Shown: positions 1 to 8,928 of the stretch, in pieces | Layout: every line of letters begins with the position of its first letter | Position numbering within the stretch: position 1 is the first letter of the stretch | Assembly: GCF_959029255.1 (NCBI RefSeq) | Contig: NZ_CAUFUE010000002.1 | Location: 167,498 to 231,497, forward strand | DNA length: 64,000 nucleotides | Source of the DNA: an uncultured Bacteroides sp. | GTDB taxonomy: Bacteria; Bacteroidota; Bacteroidia; Bacteroidales; Bacteroidaceae | Direction: 5' to 3' | Made by a program: the position numbers and the translations under genes | Notes under the pieces: model-generated | Seen by the model: only the letters and a program-made list of their open reading frames with translations | What the model was told of the DNA's origin: nothing | The model's database searches: none

Positions 1-80
1 CCTATCGGAAGGAACTGTTTGGGGAGTTCTCCTCCCATGCGCAAGCCTTTTCCACCGGCAACTATCAGAGCATACTCCAT
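1..80 (-). CDS. ispD: IspD, 2-C-methyl-D-erythritol 4-phosphate cytidylyltransferase (N-terminal fragment)
   Basis: Only the first 26 codons are in the window; the gene continues beyond base 1. The visible peptide begins [17 protein letters not shown] and continues with ELPKQFLPI. This is the nucleotide-binding start of IspD-type cytidylyltransferases (the A-G-G-x-G-x-R-M-G loop followed by P-K-Q-F/Y). IspD adds CMP to methylerythritol phosphate in the non-mevalonate isoprenoid pathway. The ATG lies 2 bases after the stop of the DJ-1 gene, so it is the distal gene of the pdxJ-exbB-exbD-tonB operon. A different sugar nucleotidyltransferase is possible, but the P-K-Q-F segment favours IspD. Confidence 0.88.
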   Translation of the reverse strand, partial: MEYALIVAGGKGLRMGGELPKQFLPI

Positions 81-81
81 T

Positions 82-627
82 TTATACGCACATTGCCTCT
101 TTCAATTCCTGCACTTTTTCTTTGCCTTGCAACAATTCCACTACTGCAAGAGCAAATTCCATAGCGGCACCCGGTCCTTTAGCGGTAATGATATTACCAT
201 CTCTTTCCACAAGCGCCCCGGTACATTCGGCGCCTTCCAGATATTGTTCAAATCCCGGATAACAAGTTGCCTTCTTACCCTTCAACAATCCCAGCTTGCC
301 AAGCACCATAGGAGCGGCACAAATTGCGGCTATCGGTTTCTTTTCTTCGGCAAAACGCAAAACCAGTCTACGCAGTTCATCACATTTCTCCAAAGTAGCG
401 GCCCCCGGCATACCACCTGGAAGCAATACCAGCTCCGCATCAAAGAAATCGCAGTTCACCACATTCTTATCACAAAGCACCGGTACATCATGAGCTCCCG
501 TCACTATTTCATCAGGGGTTACCGTCACCATTTCCACATTCAGGCCTGCGCGTCTCATGACGTCAACAGAAGTGAAAGCTTCAATTTCTTCAAATCCGTC
601 TGCAAAAAACACATAGACTGTACCCAT
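82..627 (-). CDS. DJ-1/PfpI family protein (ThiJ/YajL type)
   Basis: The protein has 181 residues, the normal size for the DJ-1/YajL branch of the class I glutamine amidotransferase-like fold. The nucleophile-elbow cysteine is C103 in A-A-I-C-A-A-P, and the partner glutamate is E16 in G-F-E-E-I-E-A, matching C106 and E18 of human DJ-1. Relatives act as cysteine-oxidation sensors, chaperones or weak glyoxalases, and the exact role here cannot be told from sequence. An unusually good Shine-Dalgarno, GAGGAGG, precedes the ATG. The gene follows tonB after a 13-base gap and probably shares its transcript. Confidence 0.9.
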   Translation of the reverse strand: MGTVYVFFADGFEEIEAFTSVDVMRRAGLNVEMVTVTPDEIVTGAHDVPVLCDKNVVNCDFFDAELVLLPGGMPGAATLEKCDELRRLVLRFAEEKKPIAAICAAPMVLGKLGLLKGKKATCYPGFEQYLEGAECTGALVERDGNIITAKGPGAAMEFALAVVELLQGKEKVQELKEAMCV

Positions 628-640
628 AATTATCCTCCTC

Positions 641-1453
641 TTATTTTAAATTAAAATAATATGTTATCGTTCCCGTCTGATTATTCAAACCACTCACTGC
701 ATTAAAGCGCGCCTTTTTTGCGGCGTCTTCCGCAGCTTTCCGCAAAGCGGGATTTACGGTGTTGGTCTGCCGGTTAATACTTGTTGCAATTACCTGTCCC
801 GCAGGATTTACGGTAATAGTAACCACTACCCTGCCTTCATCCTGCACGTTATATACCGGTCGCGGCAAACCGCCTTCACCTATAGAACGTCCACCCAGAT
901 TAAATGTTCCATAACCTCCGACTCCTGAAGTAGCGCCGCTATCTGAATTTCCGGTAGGACTCCCCTGTATACCGGTTCCCTCCGTATTACCTTTACTACC
1001 CATCTGCGCACCTTTTCCAAAAGCACCTGCCACACGTTTACGGGCAGCTTCTTCAGCCGCTTTCCGTTCCCGTTCCGCCTTTTCTTCGGCAAGCTTCCGA
1101 GCCTCTTCGGCTTTCTCAGCAGCCGTCTTTTCAGGTTTCTTCACCTCTTTTTTCTTCTCCTCGGCTTTCGGTTTTATGGCAACGGTCTCTTCATCTTCCT
1201 GCGTAATCATATCTTGTTCCACCGTTTCCTGCACCTCAGGAGCAACTTCTTCCGGCATCACATCAACTTTTACCAAAGAAGGGTCGGCACTACCCAATGC
1301 ATCAGGCACCTCCCCCAACATCACAGGGACGCCACCCTCTTCAGATTGTTCGGGCAACGTAAATCCGACCAGAATCAAAAGGGCAATAAAAGCAACATGC
1401 ACCAGCAGCGCACCTACCATTCCTATATATTTTCCTTTCTTCTTCTGATCCAT
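641..1453 (-). CDS. tonB: TonB, energy transducer to outer-membrane receptors
   Basis: This 270-residue protein has one N-terminal membrane anchor (about residues 9-32), a long charged Lys/Glu/Ala-rich spacer (about 90-145), a Gly/Ser/Thr-rich stretch, and a TonB C-terminal domain (about 190-270) ending F-N-L-K. TonB carries the energy of the inner-membrane proton gradient, harvested by ExbB-ExbD, across the periplasm to SusC-type receptors. Its start overlaps the exbD stop by one base (TAATG), which implies translational coupling. The two SusC proteins in this window are plausible clients, but Bacteroides genomes carry several TonB proteins, so the pairing is inference. Confidence 0.93.
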   Translation of the reverse strand: MDQKKKGKYIGMVGALLVHVAFIALLILVGFTLPEQSEEGGVPVMLGEVPDALGSADPSLVKVDVMPEEVAPEVQETVEQDMITQEDEETVAIKPKAEEKKKEVKKPEKTAAEKAEEARKLAEEKAERERKAAEEAARKRVAGAFGKGAQMGSKGNTEGTGIQGSPTGNSDSGATSGVGGYGTFNLGGRSIGEGGLPRPVYNVQDEGRVVVTITVNPAGQVIATSINRQTNTVNPALRKAAEDAAKKARFNAVSGLNNQTGTITYYFNLK

Positions 1454-1866
1454 TATTTTCCCTCCGGCGGACGGGTAGCCAATACCATTTTGAAATGATT
1501 TTCATTGGCTATATTCAGTACTTTAACGATTTCTCTGTAAGGCACCGCCTCATCAGCATACAGTGCCACATACATTTCCGGTTCTTTCTCCGCACACGAC
1601 TGCAAAAAAGGAGTCAATTCATCCAGCGTCAACGCCTGCTCCTTGTCATTGCCGAACGCAGCATAGAAATTCAAGTCTTTATCAATAATAACCCTGGTCA
1701 GCGGCTTGGCGGAAGTTTGCTGTTTACCTTGCGGGAGCAACACCTTTATAGCATTGGGTGATACAACCGTAGACGTAATCATAAAGAAAATCAACAGCAG
1801 GAATATAACATCCGTCATGGATGCCATACTGAAATTAGGCGATATTTTAGCTCTCCGTTTTAGCAT
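1453..1866 (-). CDS. exbD: ExbD/TolR family proton-channel subunit
   Basis: The protein has 137 residues with a single membrane helix at about 18-38 and a periplasmic C-terminal domain. D19, at the start of the helix in S-M-T-D-V-I-F-L-L-L, matches the essential proton-carrying aspartate of ExbD/TolR. It pairs with the ExbB-like protein upstream to drive TonB. Its ATG overlaps the exbB stop by seven bases and its stop touches the tonB start, so the three genes are a tightly coupled module. TolR is the alternative name; the adjacent tonB favours ExbD. Confidence 0.93.
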   Translation of the reverse strand: MLKRRAKISPNFSMASMTDVIFLLLIFFMITSTVVSPNAIKVLLPQGKQQTSAKPLTRVIIDKDLNFYAAFGNDKEQALTLDELTPFLQSCAEKEPEMYVALYADEAVPYREIVKVLNIANENHFKMVLATRPPEGK

Positions 1867-2573
1867 GGTTCGTTCAATAAATCCATGAATGCCATTGTTT
1901 TGGCTTCCATCTTATTCACTACGCCATCCACCAAAGTCACCAGGTAATTGTAGGCAAACATAGCAATAATACCCACTATCAAACCGCCTACCGTAGTAAT
2001 CATGGCTTCATAAATACCGCCGGAAAGCAAAGTGATATCAATATTATTACCGGCATTCGCCATTTCGTAGAAGGCACGCACCATACCCGTCACAGTTCCG
2101 AGGAATCCAATCATGGGAGCGCCTCCCGAAATGGTAGCCATAATCGTCAGCCCCTTCTCCAGTTTTGCCACCTCGATGTTACCTACATTTTCAATGGCAG
2201 CCTGCACATCATTCACCGGACGTCCCAAACGGCTGATACCTTTTTCAATCATACGGGCCGAAGGTGTATTGACACTACGGCAATAAGCAACAGCCGCCTT
2301 TATCTCTCCACCCAAGATGTAATCCTTAATCTTATCCATAAACATAGGATCTTCTTTACCTGCCTTACGAATTACATAATTTCGTTCAAACAGGATGTAG
2401 AAGCAAACAACGGACAGCAGTCCGAGAACTATCATAATCCATCCACCTTTGATGGCCATGCTCCATAAATTCATTTCGTCGGAAGCCCCAACGGGAGTAA
2501 GCACCGGATTGGCACCGGCAATGGAATCGGTCAAAGCCGAAGCCGCTTGAAACAATAACATCATACTCATCAT
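1860..2573 (-). CDS. exbB: ExbB/TolQ/MotA family proton-channel protein
   Basis: I start this protein at the ATG at 2573 (237 residues), which overlaps the pdxJ stop as TGATG; a TTG four codons upstream is the alternative. Three membrane helices are visible at about 40-62, 143-167 and 190-212. The second carries the family signature with G-T-V-T-G-M-V, and the third contains G-G-L-I-V-G-I. ExbB pentamers surround an ExbD dimer and form the proton channel that powers TonB. There is an N-terminal extension with a possible extra hydrophobic segment, as is usual in Bacteroidetes members. Confidence 0.92.
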   Translation of the reverse strand: MMSMMLLFQAASALTDSIAGANPVLTPVGASDEMNLWSMAIKGGWIMIVLGLLSVVCFYILFERNYVIRKAGKEDPMFMDKIKDYILGGEIKAAVAYCRSVNTPSARMIEKGISRLGRPVNDVQAAIENVGNIEVAKLEKGLTIMATISGGAPMIGFLGTVTGMVRAFYEMANAGNNIDITLLSGGIYEAMITTVGGLIVGIIAMFAYNYLVTLVDGVVNKMEAKTMAFMDLLNEPC

Positions 2574-3286
2574 CAGCGGAGACAATTTTTATATTCTTGA
2601 ATAGTACGTTCCAATCCCAAATACAGGGCATCGCTAATCAACGCATGGCCGATAGAAACTTCGTCCAACCATGGAATGTTCTGATAGAAATAGTTCAGGT
2701 TCACCAAACTCAGGTCATGACCTGCATTCAAGCCCAAGCCTAAACTGCGTGCAACCTTCCCGGCTTCCACAAAAGGAGCTACCGCAACTTCTTTACCTTG
2801 GGGATAAGCCGTAGCGTATGGTTCGGTATAAAGTTCTACACGGTCGGCACCGGCCTTCGCGGCATACTCTATCATTTCCGCATCGGTTGATACGAATACG
2901 GAAGTACGGATACCCGCGTTATTGAATTCATCCAGCACCTCGCTCAGGAAACTCTGATTGACTTTCGTATCCCATCCGGCATTTGAAGTCAGTTGCGCAG
3001 GACTATCCGGTACCAATGTTACCTGATGCGGCTTTACTTTCAGTACCAAGTCGATAAACTCCGGTGCGGGATACCCCTCGATATTAAACTCCGTGCGCAG
3101 CAACGGACGCAAATCATACACATCACTTTTACGAATGTGCCGTTCATCAGGGCGCGGATGTACCGTTATGCCATCAGCACCAAAGTTTTCACAATCCAAC
3201 GCCACCTTTACCACATTCGGGACATCGCCTCCACGTGCATTCCTCAACGTTGCCACCTTATTAATATTTACACTTAATCTAGTCAT
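2573..3286 (-). CDS. pdxJ: PdxJ, pyridoxine 5'-phosphate synthase
   Basis: The protein has 237 residues, standard PdxJ length, from the ATG at 3286; an in-frame extension upstream lacks family similarity and crosses the promoter. PdxJ condenses 1-deoxyxylulose 5-phosphate with 3-amino-2-oxopropyl phosphate to make pyridoxine 5'-phosphate (vitamin B6). Hallmarks along the TIM barrel are V-N-I-N-K near the start, H-P-R-P-D-E-R-H-I near residue 50, E-L-Y-T-E in the middle, N-A-G-H-D-L, and S-I-G-H-A-L near the C-terminus. It is the first gene of the exbB-exbD-tonB operon, which links B6 synthesis and TonB energy supply only by transcription. Confidence 0.97.
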   Translation of the reverse strand: MTRLSVNINKVATLRNARGGDVPNVVKVALDCENFGADGITVHPRPDERHIRKSDVYDLRPLLRTEFNIEGYPAPEFIDLVLKVKPHQVTLVPDSPAQLTSNAGWDTKVNQSFLSEVLDEFNNAGIRTSVFVSTDAEMIEYAAKAGADRVELYTEPYATAYPQGKEVAVAPFVEAGKVARSLGLGLNAGHDLSLVNLNYFYQNIPWLDEVSIGHALISDALYLGLERTIQEYKNCLR

Positions 3287-3307
3287 AATTCGGTCTATAG
3301 TTTGGGG

Positions 3308-3315
3308 CAAAAGTA
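3308..3315 (-). promoter_or_regulatory. Bacteroides -7 box for the pdxJ-exbBD-tonB operon
   Basis: On the minus strand the sequence reads TACTTTTG, a perfect match to the Bacteroides consensus TAnnTTTG, about 21 bases upstream of the pdxJ ATG. I see no clear TTTG at the expected -33 distance, so the call rests on the -7 box and its position. Confidence 0.6.
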
Positions 3316-3390
3316 CAAATAATAGCGATATGTTGGCAGCATTCTGAGAAAAAAATAGCATCTTTGCGCATCACAATAACAGAATTAGCT

Positions 3391-4260
3391 ATGAAATTTG
3401 CCATATTTGGAAATACTTATCAAGCCAAAAAATCATCCCATGCCGAAAACTTGTTCCGCTTGCTGAGCCGGCACAAGGCGCAGCTCTGCGTATGCCGGGA
3501 GTTCTATCAATTCCTGACTTCGGACTTGCACCTCAACATCCCTCCCGCCGAATTATTTGATGGTGATGATTTCTGTGCCGACATGGTTATCAGCATAGGC
3601 GGAGACGGTACTTTTTTGAAAGCAGCCAGTCGTGTAGGCAAAAAAAACATTCCCATTCTCGGTATCAATACAGGGCGCTTGGGTTTTCTGGCTGATATCT
3701 CTCCCGAAGAAATGGAAGAAACGTTCGATGAGATTTACAACAACCACTATAAAGTAGAGGAACGCAGCGTGCTGCAACTGAAATGTGATGACGAAAACCT
3801 GATGAAGTCGCCCTACGCACTCAATGAAATAGCCGTTTTGAAACGCGACAGTTCATCCATGATTAGTATCCATACCGCCATCAACGGCGCACACCTCACG
3901 ACCTACCAAGCCGACGGCCTGGTAGTTGCCACCCCTACCGGTTCCACCGCCTATTCGCTCAGCGTAGGTGGTCCTGTTATTGTGCCGCATAGCAAAACCA
4001 TCGCCATTACCCCCGTCGCCCCCCATAGCCTGAATGTGCGCCCCATCGTTATCTGTGATGACTGGGAAATCACGCTTGATGTAGAAAGCCGCAGCCATAA
4101 CTTCTTGGTAGCCATAGACGGTCGCAGTGAAACATGCAAGGAGACTACCCGCCTGAATATATCACGGGCAGACTACTCCATCAAAGTAGTGAAACGTTTC
4201 AACCATATCTTTTTCGACACATTGAGGAACAAGATGATGTGGGGAGCGGATGTGAGATAA
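3391..4260 (+). CDS. nadK: NAD kinase
   Basis: I start at the ATG at 3391 (289 residues); an upstream TTG would add nine residues unlike the family. The enzyme phosphorylates NAD to NADP with ATP. It has the catalytic G-G-D-G-T motif at residues 70-74, the G-I-N-T-G-R-L-G-F segment that follows, N-E-I-A-V, and the glycine-rich T-P-T-G-S-T-A-Y-S loop before G-G-P. The gene is divergent from the pdxJ operon, with about 100 bases between the two starts, and ends directly in a bidirectional terminator. Confidence 0.97.
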   Translation: MKFAIFGNTYQAKKSSHAENLFRLLSRHKAQLCVCREFYQFLTSDLHLNIPPAELFDGDDFCADMVISIGGDGTFLKAASRVGKKNIPILGINTGRLGFLADISPEEMEETFDEIYNNHYKVEERSVLQLKCDDENLMKSPYALNEIAVLKRDSSSMISIHTAINGAHLTTYQADGLVVATPTGSTAYSLSVGGPVIVPHSKTIAITPVAPHSLNVRPIVICDDWEITLDVESRSHNFLVAIDGRSETCKETTRLNISRADYSIKVVKRFNHIFFDTLRNKMMWGADVR

Positions 4261-4327
4261 AAAACACGGACTCTACGGCAACCATGCATTTTCATGCATA
4301 ACCTAAACCGTAGAATCCGTGTTTTTT
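4259..4327. terminator. Bidirectional rho-independent terminator between nadK and the S41 peptidase
   Basis: A 20-base inverted repeat with one mismatch (arms begin AAAAAACACGGA and end TCCGTGTTTTTT) encloses a second small hairpin with ATGCAT arms. Flanking A and T runs give a U-tract in both directions. It begins inside the nadK stop codon and serves the two convergent genes. Confidence 0.88.
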
Positions 4328-4361
4328 GCATCTAAAGCATTTCAGGCAATCTGATTGATCT

Positions 4362-7300
4362 TTATTTCTTCTTGTCCGGCAACTGTTGCAACAAACACTC
4401 TACCGCAGCTTTCAGTTGAGTATCATTACCGGTTATGGCATCTTCCGGTGTATTATACACCAATACATCAGGTTGCAAAGTATGATTTTCCAAATAGCTT
4501 CCCTGCATATCCATACAACCCACCTGAGGAATACCAAATACGATACTCGGGTCAATCTGGCGTTCCCACCAAACGGCAGTCATGGTTCCGGCAACGGGAG
4601 TACCTACCAGTTTGCCGACACTTAAAGTTTTGTACACAAAAGGAGTTCCGTGAGCATTACTGTAATTGTCTTCACAAACCAGCATGCAAGAGGGCTTTAA
4701 CCATTTATTGAACGGGTCGCTGCCTATGTACTGTCCACGTGGAACAAACCGCTGGTACTCTTTTCCGCTAAGCAAAGTAACGACATCATCATGAAGCCAT
4801 CCACCACCATTATGGCGTACGTCTACTACAACCGCTTCTTTATTGCGGTAGCGTCCTAAAAGTTCGGAATACATTTTCCGGAAACTCGGGCTATCCATAC
4901 CCTTGATATGAACATAGCCGATGCGCCCACCTGAAAGTTCTTCCACCTTCTTACGGCAAGTCTCTACCCAACGTTTATAAAGAAGTTCATTCTGTGCGCC
5001 ATAGGAAATAGGTTTGACGGTTTCCTCAAAACGTTTCTTTGTATCGGGGTTGTAAACAGAAAGAATAACCTTACGACCGGTCTTACCTTCCAACAGAGGG
5101 AAATAATCGGCACCCGCTTTGATGGCAACGCCATCTATTTTCTCTATGATGCAACCGGGAACAACGTCTGTTTTCTTTTTCGTCAATGGACTTTGGGCAA
5201 TAATCTCTTTAATCTTCAATCCGTCACCGGTATAAGCGTCGTCATAAAAGACACCCAAGGCTGCCGTGGGCAAGGCTGCACCCGAAGCAGAATAGCGTGC
5301 GCCGGTATGGGAAGCGTTCAGTTCACCCAGCATCTCGCTCAGCATCTCAGCGAAGTCATAGTTATTATTGATATACGGCAAGAAGCGTTTATAGGTTTCT
5401 TTAAAGCCGGTCCAATCGGTACCTTGCAAATCTTCCACATAGAACTTATCGTCTACCTGCTGCCAAACGTGGTCGAAGATGTATTCACGTTCACCGTATG
5501 GACGATAATCGAAAAATGCTTCAAATTCAATCGGAGTGGTTTTACCGCCACCGATTTCTATCTTCTTAATTCCACCACCGCTACAGAGGAAGATATTTTT
5601 TCCTTCTTTGTCCGGTTGCAAAGCACCCGCACCTACACCTTTCAGGAATATACTTGTAGAATTTTCTTTCAAATCATGTTTCCAGAGGTCATAACCTCCT
5701 TCAAAAGCAGCCAGGTAATAGAGCGCATCCCCCTTGGGAGTAAGCAGGGCATCTGCCATGTGCGAAGAATTAACCGTAAGGCGCACAATACGGTCGAAAC
5801 GGTTTTCAAGGTCAAGCTTCAGTGGTTCTACTTTCTTATCCTTTTCAGCATCATCTTTCTTGGCATCACTTTTCTTATCGCCTTTTTTCTTAGCCCCTTT
5901 CTTATCGTCTTTCTGCTTCTCTGTTTTTTCCTTCTCTTCCTTCTTGTTTTTCTCCGATTCTTCCAGCAGAGCCATTTCTTCCTTATTCATAAGGAAACGG
6001 TCGTAGGCATCGGCATCGAAGAACATGATATAAGTATCATCTTCGGCTCCCCAGCTACCGTGACTACGGTATCCGGCACGGTCGCTCGACCAAATCATTG
6101 CCTTTCCGTCCAATACCCACTTGGCATTGACATCAGTATATCCACTTTCAGTCAGGTTCACCATTTCACCCTTCCCATCAGCATTCAGCAGGACGACATC
6201 CTTATTATTCCAACCGCCGATTCCAATAAAGTCTGAAAGAATCCACTTACTGTCCGGGCTCCATTGATACCATTGGTCGCCATCGGAATAAGAATACTGA
6301 TATTTAGCATCCATCACGGTACGCACCGCTTTGGTCTTCAAATTAATTACCCGAATAGCCGAACGGTTTTCCAGGAAAGCGACTTCCTTGCCATCCGGGC
6401 TATATTGCGGTTGGAAAGAGGCGGCATCCGAATTAGTCAACCGTTCTTCTTTCAGTTCCGTAGCGTAGGCGAAAAGCTTTTCATCCTTACGCACAATTGT
6501 GGAAGTATAGAGTTGCCAAAGCCCGTTTCGTTCGGAGGCATAAACCAATGAACGTCCATCGGGAGCAAAATCAATGTTCCGCTCCTGGCAGGGAGTATTG
6601 GTAATTTGCTTGGTAGTCCTGTAGTCAACAGCAGTTACGTAAACATCGCCACGCAGGATGAAAGCGACTTCTTTTCCACTCGGAGAGACTGCCATTTCCG
6701 TAGCTCCATATCCTCTAATCTGGCGGATGAGATCCTTATCCGTCCTATCGGAAACAATGTTGATATTCACCTTCTGCGGCTGCCCACCGGCTGCCAACGT
6801 ATAGATTTCTCCATTATAGCCATAACAAAGCTTACCGTCACCCGCCATGCTGAGGAAACGTACCGGCTGCTTGGTGTGGTGAGTGATTTGTGTAGCTGAT
6901 GAAGCACCGGGTACACGCTGATAAACATTGAACGTCCCGTTCTCTTCACTCAGATAGTAGAATGATTTTCCATCGGCAGCCCATACGGGTTCACGGTCTT
7001 CACCTTCAAAAGTGGTTTGCCGCTGGTAAAGCGGCTTTTTACCCGGAGTATACATCCATACATCACGCGCAATGGGCGACTTTTGATGTTTACGCCAATA
7101 ATCTTCATAACCTTTTTTATCTTGATAAAGCATCACACCTTCTTTGTTGATGGAAATGCACTCCATCGGCAGGGACGAAAACATGACAGGACGCCCCCCT
7201 TCCGTAGAAACCTGGTATACTTGTTTGAATTGTCCGTTGGAAGGAAAAGTGATACTTTCTGCGGTGGGCATAATATCGGCAGAAAACAAGATATGTCCGG

Positions 7301-7652
7301 CATCACTGAAAGCGATGGGAGTTTCACTGCCGGAATGAGTAGTCAGTCGACGGGGTTCTCCACCCTCTTTGGAAACAAGATAAACATCCAAACTTCCCAT
7401 ACGGTCGGACGCGAAAGCAATCTGTTTGCTGTCGGGACTCCACACCGGGGCCGTATCGTATGCAGGATTGGTGGTGATTTGCATAGCTCGCCCGCCAGCG
7501 GCAGGAACGGTATAAATATCACCTTTATAGGTGAAAGCAATCGTAGTTCCATCGGGGGCAATGGCGCAATTACGCAGCCAAAGGGGAGATTCTTGCGCAT
7601 AAGCGGTAACAGCTAAAAAAAGGGCGGCTATAGATAATTGTATTTTCCTCAT
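4362..7652 (-). CDS. Tricorn-like S41 family peptidase with N-terminal beta-propeller
   Basis: This 1096-residue protein begins with a signal peptide ending A-Y-A-Q. Repeated blades of the S-P-D-G-K-x-I-A-F type follow (about 30-550), as in TolB/tricorn propellers. Next come a strongly charged Lys/Asp/Glu linker (about 560-610), a core with N-A-S-H-T-G near 780, a PDZ-like part, and the S41 tail-peptidase domain with V-D-V-R-H-N-G-G-G near 944 and D-N-Y-S-N-A-H-G near 996. The His in S-H-T-G and the Ser in Y-S-N correspond to the tricorn catalytic pair. Tricorn cuts peptides into short fragments; the signal peptide places this one outside the cytoplasm, probably in the periplasm. It is monocistronic by the flanking terminators. 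Confidence 0.9.
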   Translation of the reverse strand: MRKIQLSIAALFLAVTAYAQESPLWLRNCAIAPDGTTIAFTYKGDIYTVPAAGGRAMQITTNPAYDTAPVWSPDSKQIAFASDRMGSLDVYLVSKEGGEPRRLTTHSGSETPIAFSDAGHILFSADIMPTAESITFPSNGQFKQVYQVSTEGGRPVMFSSLPMECISINKEGVMLYQDKKGYEDYWRKHQKSPIARDVWMYTPGKKPLYQRQTTFEGEDREPVWAADGKSFYYLSEENGTFNVYQRVPGASSATQITHHTKQPVRFLSMAGDGKLCYGYNGEIYTLAAGGQPQKVNINIVSDRTDKDLIRQIRGYGATEMAVSPSGKEVAFILRGDVYVTAVDYRTTKQITNTPCQERNIDFAPDGRSLVYASERNGLWQLYTSTIVRKDEKLFAYATELKEERLTNSDAASFQPQYSPDGKEVAFLENRSAIRVINLKTKAVRTVMDAKYQYSYSDGDQWYQWSPDSKWILSDFIGIGGWNNKDVVLLNADGKGEMVNLTESGYTDVNAKWVLDGKAMIWSSDRAGYRSHGSWGAEDDTYIMFFDADAYDRFLMNKEEMALLEESEKNKKEEKEKTEKQKDDKKGAKKKGDKKSDAKKDDAEKDKKVEPLKLDLENRFDRIVRLTVNSSHMADALLTPKGDALYYLAAFEGGYDLWKHDLKENSTSIFLKGVGAGALQPDKEGKNIFLCSGGGIKKIEIGGGKTTPIEFEAFFDYRPYGEREYIFDHVWQQVDDKFYVEDLQGTDWTGFKETYKRFLPYINNNYDFAEMLSEMLGELNASHTGARYSASGAALPTAALGVFYDDAYTGDGLKIKEIIAQSPLTKKKTDVVPGCIIEKIDGVAIKAGADYFPLLEGKTGRKVILSVYNPDTKKRFEETVKPISYGAQNELLYKRWVETCRKKVEELSGGRIGYVHIKGMDSPSFRKMYSELLGRYRNKEAVVVDVRHNGGGWLHDDVVTLLSGKEYQRFVPRGQYIGSDPFNKWLKPSCMLVCEDNYSNAHGTPFVYKTLSVGKLVGTPVAGTMTAVWWERQIDPSIVFGIPQVGCMDMQGSYLENHTLQPDVLVYNTPEDAITGNDTQLKAAVECLLQQLPDKKK

Positions 7653-7693
7653 ATTAATTTGATTTCGGTTTTCTTTAATGACAGATTATAAAA

Positions 7694-7733
7694 AAACCTC
7701 ACGCCCTTTTATAAAGAAAGGTTCGTGAGGTTT
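7694..7733 (-). terminator. Rho-independent terminator of mdh
   Basis: A perfect 10-bp stem (AAACCTCACG with CGTGAGGTTT) has a 20-nt loop. On the minus strand it is followed by a run of seven T. It lies 27 bases after the mdh stop and before the S41 gene start. Confidence 0.85.
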
Positions 7734-7759
7734 GCTTATTTTTCCAAGTTACCCTCTGA

Positions 7760-8701
7760 TTAGAGAGCACCCACTTCTTTCAATGCAGCGTTTGTCTTGT
7801 GAACGGCAGCAGCGCTGGCAGCAAATTTAGCTTTTTCGTCAGCAGTCAGTTCCAGTTCAACGATTTTCTCGATACCATTCTTACCCAAGATTACAGGTAC
7901 ACCGATACAGATATCTGATTCGCCGTATTCTCCTTCCAAATATACAGAGCAAGGAATCATCTTCTTCTGGTTGTGGATAATAGATTCTACCACGTATGCA
8001 CCAGCAGCACCCGGAGCATACCAAGCTGATGTACCCAGCAACTTAGTCAGAGTGGCGCCACCTACCATAGTGGAAGCTACTACTTCGTTCAGTTTTTCTT
8101 CGCTCAACAGCGTGCTTACCGGCTGACCTTTGTAAGTAGCCAAACGAGCCAACGGGATCATGGTAGTATCACCGTGACCACCGATAACCATGCCTTCTAC
8201 CTCATTGGCGTTGCATCCCAAAGCCTGAGACAAGAAATATTTGAAACGAGAGCTATCCAAAGCACCGCCCATACCAATGATACGGTTCTTAGGAACGCCC
8301 AAAGATTTCAGTGACAAATAAGTCATGGTATCCATCGGGTTGGAAATAACCACAAGGATAGCATTGGGAGAATATTTCAAAATGTTCTGCGCAACCGATT
8401 TAACGATACCTGCATTTACACCAATCAACTCTTCACGAGTCATGCCCGGCTTACGGGGAATACCGGAAGTAATAACAACAACATCGGAGTTAGCAGTCTT
8501 TTCATAATCGTTGGTACAACCTACAATAGTGGTGTCGAAGCCCAACAGTTGAGCAGTCTGCATCATATCCATTGCTTTACCTTCTGAAACGCCTTCTTTC
8601 ACATCCAGCATTACCACTTCGTCAGCCACCTCATTAAAGGCCAACACATTAGCGCATGTAGCACCTACGTTACCTGCACCTACTACGGTTACTTTTGACA
8701 T
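7760..8701 (-). CDS. mdh: Malate dehydrogenase (LDH-like type)
   Basis: The protein has 313 residues. It has the NAD-binding loop V-V-G-A-G-N-V-G-A near the start, the substrate-binding loop S-G-I-P-R-K-P-G-M-T-R-E-E-L near residues 83-96, and the catalytic histidine in G-G-H-G-D-T-T-M near 174. This is the LDH-like malate dehydrogenase class found in many anaerobes. The arginine-containing loop is typical of malate rather than lactate specificity. In Bacteroides the enzyme works in the reductive branch from oxaloacetate through malate and fumarate to succinate. It has its own promoter and terminator. Confidence 0.97.
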   Translation of the reverse strand: MSKVTVVGAGNVGATCANVLAFNEVADEVVMLDVKEGVSEGKAMDMMQTAQLLGFDTTIVGCTNDYEKTANSDVVVITSGIPRKPGMTREELIGVNAGIVKSVAQNILKYSPNAILVVISNPMDTMTYLSLKSLGVPKNRIIGMGGALDSSRFKYFLSQALGCNANEVEGMVIGGHGDTTMIPLARLATYKGQPVSTLLSEEKLNEVVASTMVGGATLTKLLGTSAWYAPGAAGAYVVESIIHNQKKMIPCSVYLEGEYGESDICIGVPVILGKNGIEKIVELELTADEKAKFAASAAAVHKTNAALKEVGAL

Positions 8702-8749
8702 AATTTCTAAAGTTTTTTTTGTTTAATAAGTGTTCTTTTAAAGATGCCA

Positions 8750-8757
8750 CAAAAGTA
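8750..8757 (-). promoter_or_regulatory. Bacteroides -7 box for mdh
   Basis: The minus strand reads TACTTTTG, a perfect TAnnTTTG match, about 50 bases upstream of the mdh ATG. The -33 position reads TTTC in place of TTTG. Confidence 0.6.
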
Positions 8758-8816
8758 CAACGACATTCCTAATTAAAGAAATTTTTCCGTAATAATTTTA
8801 GTTAAATGCACATTTA

Positions 8817-8920
8817 GTTAATGATTAGTGTTTAATGATTAATGATTAATGATTAATTTTGCAGACGATTAGGATGGCGGCGGGATATCCCGTATTACTA
8901 ATCATTAATTCATTAATCAT
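8817..8920. repeat. AT-rich palindromic element with AATGATT words around a GC-rich centre
   Basis: The left arm is a tandem run of the 7-base word AATGATT, and the right arm (8897-8920) is its complement, ATTAATTCATTAATCAT. Between them lies a GC-rich core containing the perfect palindrome CGGGATATCCCG. The layout (short-word arms, GC-rich core) resembles the elements at 39761 and 43330 although the words differ. The left arm also carries the promoter of the gene at 8929. Confidence 0.6.
8831..8861 (+). promoter_or_regulatory. Bacteroides promoter for the coiled-coil gene at 8929
   Basis: A perfect -7 box TAATTTTG (8854-8861) lies 19 bases after TTTA (8831-8834), a one-base variant of the -33 TTTG. 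Both lie inside the AATGATT repeat arm. Confidence 0.6.
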
Positions 8921-8928
8921 AAAAAAAG

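Noticed and set aside
3364..3390. Upstream TTG start for nadK
   Set aside because: The nine extra residues do not match the family, and the ATG at 3391 gives the normal length.
5193..6236. A 347-codon plus-strand frame opposite the S41 peptidase
   Set aside because: Its long hydrophobic run is the antisense of the Lys/Glu-rich linker (AAG/GAA read backwards gives Leu/Phe), so it is an artefact and not a membrane protein.
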